Assembly: GCA_003332265.1 (NCBI GenBank)
Contig: QPGA01000019.1
Coordinates: forward strand, 15,513 to 72,595
Origin: Candidatus Accumulibacter meliphilus
GTDB lineage: Bacteria > Pseudomonadota > Gammaproteobacteria > Burkholderiales > Rhodocyclaceae
Length of the DNA: 57,083 nt
Reading direction: 5' to 3'
The notes beneath the pieces were generated by a model that was given only the letters and a program-made list of their open reading frames with translations, was not told the DNA's origin and did no database searches. Below are positions 7,464 to 14,603 of this stretch, piece by piece; positions within the stretch are counted from its first letter, which is position 1; every line of letters starts with the position of its first letter. The position numbers and the translations under genes are program-made.

Positions 7464-8474
7464 ATGTCGGAGCTACTGCAGCGTGAATATCGGCGGCTCT
7501 TTGAGATTCAGCTGTTTCATCACTATTGGCTGGATGACGGCGCCAGTATTTTCGACCACCTTGCCGATCAAGCCGTGAAGGCCAGGCGCCTGCTTGCTTA
7601 TGATGTGCGGCGTTTTCTGGCCCTGAAGCCGACAAACACCACCCGGCAGACACTGAAAGCCTCACAGTGTCTGCTTGAGGAAACCGCTCTCGGTGCCGTC
7701 GTTCTTTGCGACAGCCGCAGTGAATTCTCCGGCGACACCGTTTTTGAGTTCATGCTGACCGTGAAAGACAGTCGATTGTTCGAATATACGGCGCTTACCC
7801 TGCGCCCGCAAAGGATCTGCGAAGCCTACGACGAACTTCATGAGCTCATCTATCGCTACAAAGAGAATGTGCCGCTTCTGTCCAATTTGACGGGCGCGAC
7901 AAGAGGGGTCAGTTCTGAGGAATTGCTCTTCCTGTCGAGAGAGTATAGCCCGCTGGCCGAAGACGATCAGGTGGAAGCCTTGGGTGCGGTAGGTAACGCC
8001 CTGGCGCAGCTGACCAGCGACGGCCCGGATGCGACAAGGCAGGAGCTCGCTGCCGACAGGAACAACTTCCCGGTGTACCTGCATCAGGGCGATGTGCCGG
8101 CGATTACTCCGCCGGCAGCAGTGACCGGGGTGCCGTCGCATGGCGTCAGGCTGTCGAACGACATCTCGGATGACGTATTTGTCCTGCTTCGCTTGGCCGC
8201 CGTGCGTCCGGATAAGGAGGCGTTCAGCTTTGTCGATGCGACAGGCAAGGTGAAAACAAAGCATCCGGTTTATCAGCTGCGCTTCAGAAACCGTTCTACG
8301 TTCTGGCAGTACCGCGACAAGGCGACTGGCGCCGATATTTCCATTGAGTCGAATGCGCTACCTCTGACCTATTTTGGCAACGCCGGCCATAAGCAAAAGC
8401 CTTCCGAAAATCTGATGAAAGCCGAGAAGACCGGCGCAATCATCAATCGTCTCATCTCGGAAGTTTACGTTTAA
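7464..8474 (+). CDS. Unrecognised 336-aa eCIS operon protein
   Basis: I do not recognise a named family. The chain has no signal peptide, no transmembrane segment and no Cys-rich motif. The N-terminus reads MSELLQREYRRLFEIQLFHHYWLDDG; the middle is mixed alpha/beta with FEFMLTVKDSRLFEYTALTL; the last 110 residues (from about DDVFVLLRLAAVRPDK) contain a beta-rich stretch and the end HKQKPSENLMKAEKTGAIINRLISEVYV. It lies between the cap and sheath genes, directly after the cap stop codon with a GGGAG ribosome site, so it is very probably a structural or assembly component. A second cap or collar protein between terminator and sheath would fit, as some eCIS use two cap proteins. That is position-based inference. 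Confidence 0.75.
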   Translation: MSELLQREYRRLFEIQLFHHYWLDDGASIFDHLADQAVKARRLLAYDVRRFLALKPTNTTRQTLKASQCLLEETALGAVVLCDSRSEFSGDTVFEFMLTVKDSRLFEYTALTLRPQRICEAYDELHELIYRYKENVPLLSNLTGATRGVSSEELLFLSREYSPLAEDDQVEALGAVGNALAQLTSDGPDATRQELAADRNNFPVYLHQGDVPAITPPAAVTGVPSHGVRLSNDISDDVFVLLRLAAVRPDKEAFSFVDATGKVKTKHPVYQLRFRNRSTFWQYRDKATGADISIESNALPLTYFGNAGHKQKPSENLMKAEKTGAIINRLISEVYV

Positions 8475-8512
8475 CCTTCAGTTGTTACTCTAACCATATA
8501 CGGGTGATATCA

Positions 8513-9946
8513 ATGGCTACAGCGTACAAGACTCCAGGCGTTTACATCGAGGAAATCCCGAAATTCCCGCCATCCATTGCGCCGGTCGAGACGGCCATTC
8601 CGGCTTTTGTCGGCTACACCGCGAAGGCTGAGAATCTGGCGGTTGATGATCTTCATTTGAAGCCGACCCGTATTTCATCCATGGTCGATTATGAAAAGTA
8701 CTTTGGCGGTGCGCAGGCGGAAGAGGCGATCAGTGCGACCGTTGATGTGGCCACGGTCAACAGCCGGCCGACCGTGCAAAAGGCAGCGGCCAGCCTGGCT
8801 GAGAATGCGCGTTCAAAACATATCATGTATTACGCCCTGCAGTTGTTCTTCGCCAACGGCGGCGGGCCGTGCCATATCGTTTCTGTCAACGGCTACACCA
8901 CTCTCCCCGGAAGCCTGGTCGTGGGCGATCTCCAGGCCGGTCTGGCGACCTTGGTCAAGGTTGACGAACCGACCCTGCTGGTCTTTCCAGAAGCGCAGGC
9001 GCTGTCGATTTCCGACTTCAGAACCTTACACGATGCCGCTTTGCAGCAATGCGCCGATCTGCAGGACCGCTTTGTCATCATGGATGTACACGGGGATGGG
9101 GTTTCCCTGTCCAATGCCAACGCCAATCTGCTGACGGCGATCGGGACTTTCAGAAACAGTGGCATCGGCACCAATAATCTCAAGTACGGTGCCGCTTACG
9201 CGCCCAATATCGAGACGGTGCTTGATCTGGCGTATGACGAAACCGAGACCGATGTCGTTATCGTCACCGATGCTACACCCGCTGCCGCGGTGAAGTTGAA
9301 CACACTGAGCGGCGCCAGCAACCAGATCTACGAGGCCGCCAAGGCAGCGATCCGCGATTTCCCCTGTCGCTTGCCGCCGTCGTCGGCAATGGCCGGCATC
9401 TATGCGGCAGTCGATAACAGTCGCGGTGTCTGGAAAGCGCCGGCCAACGTCAGTGTCAATGCCGTCGTGCAGCCAACGATCCAGATGTCCAACAGGGATC
9501 AGGAGACGATCAACGTCGATGTGAACGCCGGCAAGTCGGTCAACGCCATTCGCTCCTTTACCGGCAAAGGGCCGCTGGTCTGGGGCGCGCGCACGCTCGC
9601 TGGCAATGACAACGAATGGCGCTACGTGAGCGTCCGCCGACTGTTCATTTTTGTCGAAGAGTCGGTGAAGAAGGCAACCGAGGCCTTTGTCTTCGAGCCC
9701 AACGACGCCAATACCTGGGTGAAGATTCAGGCCATGATCGAGAACTTCCTGACCACCTTGTGGCGTCAGGGTGCGCTCCAGGGTGTCAAGCCGGAACACG
9801 CTTTCTACGTCGCCGTCGGCCTGGGCAAGACGATGACCGCCCTTGATATCCTCGAAGGACGCATGATCATCGAGATCGGCATGGCAGCCGTGCGGCCAGC
9901 CGAGTTCATTATTCTGAGGTTCTCGCACAAGATGGCGGAATCATGA
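8513..9946 (+). CDS. eCIS contractile tail sheath protein
   Basis: 477 residues. It polymerises around the inner tube and contracts to drive it through a target membrane. The N-terminus ATAYKTPGVYIEEIPKFPPSI is the classic sheath start whose extension links neighbouring subunits. The C-terminal domain contains KGPLVWGARTLAGNDNEWRYVSVRRLFIFVEESVKKAT and PNDANTWVKIQ, the conserved sheath core found in phage gpFI/gp18 and eCIS sheaths, and ends with the handshake strand EFIILRFSHKMAES. Only one sheath gene is present; the PVC/Afp clusters carry three. ATG at 8513 is chosen over an in-frame GTG at 8504, which has no ribosome site. The following 68 bases before the tube gene show no clear terminator. 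Confidence 0.96.
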   Translation: MATAYKTPGVYIEEIPKFPPSIAPVETAIPAFVGYTAKAENLAVDDLHLKPTRISSMVDYEKYFGGAQAEEAISATVDVATVNSRPTVQKAAASLAENARSKHIMYYALQLFFANGGGPCHIVSVNGYTTLPGSLVVGDLQAGLATLVKVDEPTLLVFPEAQALSISDFRTLHDAALQQCADLQDRFVIMDVHGDGVSLSNANANLLTAIGTFRNSGIGTNNLKYGAAYAPNIETVLDLAYDETETDVVIVTDATPAAAVKLNTLSGASNQIYEAAKAAIRDFPCRLPPSSAMAGIYAAVDNSRGVWKAPANVSVNAVVQPTIQMSNRDQETINVDVNAGKSVNAIRSFTGKGPLVWGARTLAGNDNEWRYVSVRRLFIFVEESVKKATEAFVFEPNDANTWVKIQAMIENFLTTLWRQGALQGVKPEHAFYVAVGLGKTMTALDILEGRMIIEIGMAAVRPAEFIILRFSHKMAES

Positions 9947-10014
9947 TCGCCGTTCGACAAGTCGCGTCCTCGTAGTCTCCAATCGGCACTTTTCACTTAT
10001 CGAGGCTAATCATC

Positions 10015-10452
10015 ATGGCACAAGAATATCCGATTCCGCGCTTCCACTTCCAAGTCGATTGGGGCGGAGCGAAAATCAGCTTCACCGAGGTTACTGGCCT
10101 GGTCATGGAACGAGAGAAAATCGAGTATCGGCATAGCGATAGCAAGGATTTCAACAAAATCGCCATGCCTGGACTGGTCAAGAACGCCAATATCACCCTG
10201 AAGCGCGGCAAATTCGAGGGTGATTTCGACTACAACACATGGCTGGAAGATGTCGCCAATGATCGTGTTGAAGGGCGTCGTGATGTCGTCATCCGCTTGC
10301 TCAACGAAAAGCATGATCCAGTCGCCGCCTGGTCCGCGACGCGCTGCTTCCCGGTCAAGATTACTGCCCCAGACTTTAAATCAGATGCCAACGAAATTGC
10401 AGTCGAAAGCATCGAAATTGCGCATGAAGGTCTGAAGCTGATGAAGGTATAG
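10015..10452 (+). CDS. eCIS inner tube protein 1 (Pvc1/Afp1-like)
   Basis: 145 residues of the gp19/Hcp-like tail tube family, which stacks as hexamers to make the hollow tube carrying cargo. Features: start MAQEYPIPRFHFQVDWGG, SFTEVTGLVMEREKIEYRHSD, KNANITLKRGKFEGDFDYNTWL, VVIRLLNEKHDPVAAWSATRCFPVKI, and the C-terminal strand ESIEIAHEGLKLMKV. The TxKRGxxEGD motif is diagnostic of eCIS tube proteins. It lies just downstream of the sheath, and a second tube paralog follows after 14 bases. By similarity to PVC/Afp, this one is expected to form most of the tube, and the paralog the baseplate-proximal ring. Confidence 0.94.
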   Translation: MAQEYPIPRFHFQVDWGGAKISFTEVTGLVMEREKIEYRHSDSKDFNKIAMPGLVKNANITLKRGKFEGDFDYNTWLEDVANDRVEGRRDVVIRLLNEKHDPVAAWSATRCFPVKITAPDFKSDANEIAVESIEIAHEGLKLMKV

Positions 10453-10466
10453 CAGGGGCGCGGGTC

Positions 10467-10904
10467 ATGGTCGCTTATTATCCGCCGTGGGGATTCTACT
10501 ACAAAGTGGAATTCGCAATCAGCAAGGACAGTAATGACGCGCGCTTTCAATCGGTTTCTGGACTTTCTGTGGAATACGATTATGAAAGCTTCAGGGAGGG
10601 TGGTGAGAACCGCTTCGAGCATAAACTGCCGGTGCGCACCAAGTACGCGGACATGGTGCTTAAGCGGGGAATGCTCAGCGACTCGTCGGTGATCAAGTGG
10701 TTCCTGTCTGCTTTCCGCGATCGGCAATTCGATCCGACGGACATCAACGTGATCCTGATGAATGAAAAAAGCGAGCCACTGCGCACCTGGAAGATCGCCC
10801 GTGCCATTCCAAAAAAATGGCTGGTCAGCGACTTGAATGCCAATGAGAGCAGCGTTGTGATTGAAACCATGGAATTGAGCTACCGCTACTTCACGGTTCA
10901 GTGA
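10467..10904 (+). CDS. eCIS inner tube protein 2 (Pvc5/Afp5-like)
   Basis: Second tube-fold paralog, also 145 residues but strongly diverged: start MVAYYPPWGFYYKVEFAISKD, then ARFQSVSGLSVEYDYESFREGGENRF, YADMVLKRGMLSDSSVIKW, INVILMNEKSEPLRTWKIARAIPKKWLVSDL, end ETMELSYRYFTVQ. The pattern matches tube proteins that act as the adaptor between baseplate hub and tube (Afp5-like) in other eCIS. An AT-leaning base composition relative to flanking housekeeping genes is noticeable here. It follows tube 1 by 14 bases in the same operon. Confidence 0.9.
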   Translation: MVAYYPPWGFYYKVEFAISKDSNDARFQSVSGLSVEYDYESFREGGENRFEHKLPVRTKYADMVLKRGMLSDSSVIKWFLSAFRDRQFDPTDINVILMNEKSEPLRTWKIARAIPKKWLVSDLNANESSVVIETMELSYRYFTVQ

Positions 10905-10992
10905 GCGGCCGCGGGACTCTGGCTGCTGCCATTGAACGGACTGGCTTGTGCAAGATGTTTTCGCCGTGCCGACTATTGGAAGCGACTGTTAT

Positions 10993-11178
10993 ATGCCTAT
11001 CGAGATCAAGGAGCTGCACGTCTCAGTTGTGCTGAGTACGCCGCCAGCGAGGTCTGCGTCCACCTTGCCGGGTGCCGCCGATCAGGCGGAAGGTGACCGC
11101 GGTGCCGATAGGGAAGCCATCGTCGCCGAGTGCGTCGAACAGGTGCTGCAGATTCTTCAAAACAAGAGTGAACGCTGA
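10993..11178 (+). CDS. DUF5908 small eCIS protein (Pvc6/Afp6-like)
   Basis: 61 residues beginning MPIEIKELHVSVVLST, which is the recognisable DUF5908 start, then an Ala/Asp/Glu linker and a C-terminal helix IVAECVEQVLQILQNK. Short proteins of this kind are encoded at this position (after tube genes, before the LysM protein) in eCIS clusters; the molecular role is not established. The open frame reaches back to 10948, but the family start and conserved MPIE place initiation at ATG 10993. Its TGA stop (11176-11178) overlaps the ATG of the next gene (11178-11180), indicating coupled translation. Confidence 0.82.
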   Translation: MPIEIKELHVSVVLSTPPARSASTLPGAADQAEGDRGADREAIVAECVEQVLQILQNKSER

Positions 11179-11882
11179 TGGCCGCCACAGGAAAACTTGA
11201 AAAGATGCTGATTCTGGCGTTCTCGGACTCGCAGAAGGCTGAGAGCGGCGGCCTGGCGGAGGCCGACGATTCTTTCGAGGCATTGATCAACCCGGAGACC
11301 TATACGCAGGAGTACAAGCTCAAGTTTTCTGAATCCGGGCAGGGCCACGGCAGCAGTGGTAAACAGTTGAAGTACGAATATAGCCAGCCCGAGGAAATGG
11401 TTTTTGAGTTTCTGTTCGACAACACGGGAATAATTGACGGCAAGCCACGCGATTCGATTGTCGATGAGCTGAAGGCATTCAAGAAGGTATTGGTCGAATA
11501 TCAGGGGGATGCGCACGAACCACGTCATTTCAAACTGGTTTGGGGACAGAATTCTATTTTCAAGGGCCGCGCCACCGTGGTCAACATCACCTACAAGCTG
11601 TTCAAGAGTGATGGCACACCGATACGCGCCATTGCCAAGGTCACGTTCAAGAGCAGCATCGAAGAGCAGAAGCGTGCAGCCAAGGAGAACAAGAGCTCAC
11701 CGGACCTTCGCCATCGGCGGAAAGTCAAGCGGGGAGACAGCTTGCCGCAACTGTGTTATGCGATCTACGGTGATCCACGCTATTACATTCAGGTGGCAAC
11801 GATAAATCAGCTAGCCAATTTCCGGTTTTTGCAGCCGGGAAGTGAGCTGATCTTCCCATCTGTCGACCAGACGACTCCCTGA
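11178..11882 (+). CDS. CIS tube/LysM baseplate hub protein (Pvc7/Afp7-like)
   Basis: 234 residues. The N-terminal about 170 residues form the CIS tube-protein domain (KLEKMLILAFSDSQ, FEALINPETYTQEYKLKFSE, PEEMVFEFLFDNTGIIDG, HEPRHFKLVWGQNSIFKGRATVVNITYKLFKSDGTPIRA). The C-terminal about 50 residues form a LysM-type module (VKRGDSLPQLCYAIYGDPRYYI through LQPGSELIFPS). This matches the gp53/Afp7-type hub component connecting spike and wedge. The start codon overlaps the preceding DUF5908 stop (TGATG); the next gene starts one base after its stop. The LysM module in this family acts in protein-protein packing in the baseplate rather than as a secreted wall-binding module; that is family knowledge, not visible here. 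Confidence 0.93.
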   Translation: MAATGKLEKMLILAFSDSQKAESGGLAEADDSFEALINPETYTQEYKLKFSESGQGHGSSGKQLKYEYSQPEEMVFEFLFDNTGIIDGKPRDSIVDELKAFKKVLVEYQGDAHEPRHFKLVWGQNSIFKGRATVVNITYKLFKSDGTPIRAIAKVTFKSSIEEQKRAAKENKSSPDLRHRRKVKRGDSLPQLCYAIYGDPRYYIQVATINQLANFRFLQPGSELIFPSVDQTTP

Positions 11883-11883
11883 T

Positions 11884-13650
11884 ATGAACAAGCGATCGAC
11901 GATTCCGACTCCGGCGACGCCTGATGTATGCACATTCGCCGTGCTCGTGGAAGGCCAAGCGATCAGCAGTGAGTTCCAGCTGCTGTCTCTGATCGTCAAT
12001 CGCGAGTTGAACCGGATACCTGCGGCCATCCTGCAGTTGGAAGATGGCGATCCGGCAAAAGGGACATTTGCGCTTAGCGATAGCGATACCTTCATTCCGG
12101 GGAGGAAGATTGAAATCCAGCTTGGCTATCGTTCGAACAACACCTCGGTATTCAGAGGGCTGGTCATTAAACAGGGTATCAAGATTCGCCAGGGTGGCAG
12201 CGTCCTGAGCGTCGAATGCCGCCACGAAGTCGTGAAAATGACCAATGGCACCAAGAGTCGCTATTTCGTCGACAAGAAGGACAGCGAGATCATGGAGGAG
12301 CTGCTTGGCCTGTATTCGCTTGCAAACGACGTTGAGGCCACCATCCCGAGCTTGAAGGAAGTGGTGCAGTACGAGGCCAGCGACTGGGACTTCGTACTCT
12401 GCCGCGCCGACGCCAACGGCCGTGTCGTTCTGGTCGATGATGACAAAGTTCGCATCGCCAAGCCGGCGACGGCGGCTACTCCGGTGCTCGAGCTGGCTTA
12501 CGGTTCGACGGTGCTCGAACTGGATGCCGAAATTGACGCGCGCTGGCAGAGCACGGGTATGAAGGCCAGCAGTTGGAGCGCGAGCGAGCAGGCGATCGTC
12601 AGCGCCGAAGCGCAGGAACCGACGGCAACCAGAAGTGGCAACCTGTCTGCCGGCGATCTGGCTGGGGTTCTGGCTGGTGAGCCGTACGAACTGAGGCATG
12701 GCGGTCGACTCGACGAGGCCGAACTGCAGGCTTGGGCTGACGCCAGACTGCTGCGCGAGCGTCTGGCGAAAGTTCGCGGTCGGGCCAGGTTCCAGGGTTT
12801 CGCTGGCGTCCTGCCGGGCAAGATGCTCAGGATCGACGGCGTCGGCGCGCGTTTCGGCGGGGAAATGTACGTTTCCGGAGTTCGTCATCGCTTAGCGGGT
12901 GGCAATTGGGAAACCGACGTTCAGTTCGGCTTGAGTCCCGAGATCTTTGCCGAGGCCTACCATCTCCGGCCGCTCCCGGTGGCGGGTCTGCTGGCAGCCG
13001 TCGGGGGGCTGCAGATTGGCGTCGTTACCGCGCTCGAGAATGACCCCGAAGGTGAGGATCGCATCAAGCTTCGCATGCCGCTGATCAACACCAGCGAGGA
13101 CGGCATCTGGGCACGGCTGGCGACACTGGACGCCGGCAAGGAGCGCGGCACCTACTTCCGCCCGGAAATCGACGACGAGGTGGTCGTCGGCTTCCTGAAC
13201 GACGACCCCCGCCACCCGGTGATTCTGGGGATGTGTCACAGCAGCTCGAAGCCGGCTCCCGAGGCGGCCAAGGACGACAATCAACACAAGGGCTATGTGA
13301 GCCGCGAGAAACTCAGGCTGCGCTTCGACGACGAGAAGAAGCTCATCGGACTGGAAACGGAGGCGGGCAACAAGCTGACCCTGTCGGAGGACGCCAAAGG
13401 CATCACCCTGGAAGATCAGAACGGCAACAAGATCACGCTCGACGATAGCGGCATCAAGATCGAAAGCGTCAAGGACCTGACGGTCACGGCCAGCAAGGAT
13501 CTAAAGCTGGCGGGGACCAATACGGAGATCAAGGCCAGTGCGGCCTTCAAGGCCGAGGGCAGCAGCAGCGCCGAGCTTTCGAGCCCGAGCACGAGCATCA
13601 AGGGTAGCGCCACGACGGTCATCAAGGGTGGCATGGTGCAGATCAATTAA
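11884..13650 (+). CDS. eCIS spike protein, VgrG/gp27-gp5-like (Pvc8/Afp8-like)
   Basis: 588 residues; a trimer of this family forms the central hub and puncturing spike. The N-terminal about 360 residues resemble the gp27/late control D hub (VEGQAISSEFQLLSLIVNRELNRIPAAILQLEDGD, YRSNNTSVFRGLVIKQGIKI, MYVSGVRHRLAGGNWETDVQFGLSPEI). An OB-fold gp5 segment follows (GLQIGVVTALENDPEGEDRI, ARLATLDAGKERGTYFRPEIDDEVVVGFLNDDPRHPVILGM). The tail is a repetitive beta-helix needle (NKLTLSEDAKGITLEDQNGN, ending GGMVQIN). No lysozyme insert. The final TAA overlaps the first bases of repeat copy 2, which separates this gene from the PAAR gene by 230 bases. Confidence 0.95.
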   Translation: MNKRSTIPTPATPDVCTFAVLVEGQAISSEFQLLSLIVNRELNRIPAAILQLEDGDPAKGTFALSDSDTFIPGRKIEIQLGYRSNNTSVFRGLVIKQGIKIRQGGSVLSVECRHEVVKMTNGTKSRYFVDKKDSEIMEELLGLYSLANDVEATIPSLKEVVQYEASDWDFVLCRADANGRVVLVDDDKVRIAKPATAATPVLELAYGSTVLELDAEIDARWQSTGMKASSWSASEQAIVSAEAQEPTATRSGNLSAGDLAGVLAGEPYELRHGGRLDEAELQAWADARLLRERLAKVRGRARFQGFAGVLPGKMLRIDGVGARFGGEMYVSGVRHRLAGGNWETDVQFGLSPEIFAEAYHLRPLPVAGLLAAVGGLQIGVVTALENDPEGEDRIKLRMPLINTSEDGIWARLATLDAGKERGTYFRPEIDDEVVVGFLNDDPRHPVILGMCHSSSKPAPEAAKDDNQHKGYVSREKLRLRFDDEKKLIGLETEAGNKLTLSEDAKGITLEDQNGNKITLDDSGIKIESVKDLTVTASKDLKLAGTNTEIKASAAFKAEGSSSAELSSPSTSIKGSATTVIKGGMVQIN

Positions 13651-13770
13651 TGTGAAAGTCGCGTGCGCGACTCACGAAACTCCCCTCTCCACTTGCGGGA
13701 GAAGGGCCAGGAGAAGAGGGAAGCGGTCATGACTTTCGTGATGTGGGGCGTTTCTGCGGGTCATGACCGT
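13649..13770 (+). repeat. Dispersed 122-bp palindromic repeat, copy 2 (inside the eCIS operon)
   Basis: Same element as at 6235-6356. Its first two bases are the last two of the spike gene stop codon TAA. It contains the GTCGCGTGCGCGAC palindrome, a CTCTCC-to-GGGAGA hairpin (less perfect than in copy 3) and the closing GGTCATGAC..GTCATGACC arms. It lies between the VgrG-like spike gene and the PAAR gene. Confidence 0.85.
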
Positions 13771-13880
13771 TAGTCGCCCGGCAGGTTGGCCTCGGGCGGG
13801 CCGTGTTGGTTGGCCCGTAGAAGGCGGAAGATTTGCCAGGCAGCATTTGCCAGGCAGCATATGCAGAGAGGAAGGAAACG

Positions 13881-14150
13881 ATGCCAGCAGCAGCCCGAAT
13901 TACCGACCTGATAGTCAGCCCGGCGACGCTTGGGGTGCCCGTTCCCATTATTCCGCCGGGTGCGCCGACGGTGCTGATCGGCGGGCTACCCGCCGCACGC
14001 CTCGGTGATTCCTGCGGCGCAGACGTGATCATCAAGGGGTCGGCAACGGTATTCATTGCCGGCATGCCTGCTGCCCGCGTCGGCGACTCGACTGCAGGCG
14101 GCGGCGCGGTGATGCCACCCGGCGCCTTGCAGGTGATGCTTGGAGGCTGA
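13881..14150 (+). CDS. PAAR-domain spike tip protein (Pvc10-like)
   Basis: 89 residues, entirely a PAAR domain that sharpens the spike: PAAARITDLIVSP, then PIIPPGAPTVLIGGLPAARLGDSCGAD, IKGSATVFIAGMPAARVGDSTAGGG and PPGALQVMLGG. The duplicated PAAR(L/V)GDS units are diagnostic. No C-terminal effector extension is fused. ATG at 13881 has a strong ribosome site (GAGAGGAAGGA) eight bases upstream, whereas the frame's earlier ATG at 13833 has none and would translate repeat-derived sequence. It is separated from the spike gene by repeat copy 2 and from the gp25 gene by six bases. Confidence 0.95.
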   Translation: MPAAARITDLIVSPATLGVPVPIIPPGAPTVLIGGLPAARLGDSCGADVIIKGSATVFIAGMPAARVGDSTAGGGAVMPPGALQVMLGG

Positions 14151-14156
14151 ACAACG

Positions 14157-14600
14157 ATGAAACAGGACTTCCTCGGCCGCGGCTGGTCGTTTCCACCCAA
14201 CTTCGTGCGCGAGGCAGCGGCGGTGAGCATGCTCGAGGAGGAGGCCGATGTTGCGTCCAGCCTCGAAATTCTGCTCAGCACGGCGCAGGGCGAACGTCTC
14301 ATGCAACCGCTCTATGGTTGCAACCTCGACGAGTTGGTTTTCGAATCGCTCGATACGCGCATGAAGACGCTGATGGCCGACAAGGTGGAGTCGGCGATCC
14401 TCTATAACGAAGCGCGCATCACTCTCGAGAGCGTGAGACTCGATGACAGTCGGGAGCTCGAGGGCGTGGTGTTGATCAGCGTTGTTTACCGGGTGAAGTC
14501 CACCAACTCCCGGTTCAATTTCGTCTACCCCTATTACAAATTGGAGGGTACGGACATCAATATCACGACCACCGTCAACCTCCTGCCCGATGGTGTCTGA
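14157..14600 (+). CDS. GPW/gp25-family baseplate wedge protein (Pvc9/Afp9-like)
   Basis: 147 residues. Gp25-like proteins trigger sheath assembly at the baseplate and carry the core bundle interface. Family features: LGRGWSFPPNF, EEEADVASSLEILLSTAQGERLMQPLYGCNLDELVFE (the ILLST..GER..P..G signature), MADKVESAILYNEARITLE, and a C-terminal strand ISVVYRVKSTNSRFNFVYPYY. It begins six bases after the PAAR stop and ends three bases before the J-like protein, consistent with one translational block. Confidence 0.95.
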   Translation: MKQDFLGRGWSFPPNFVREAAAVSMLEEEADVASSLEILLSTAQGERLMQPLYGCNLDELVFESLDTRMKTLMADKVESAILYNEARITLESVRLDDSRELEGVVLISVVYRVKSTNSRFNFVYPYYKLEGTDINITTTVNLLPDGV

Positions 14601-14603
14601 ACC

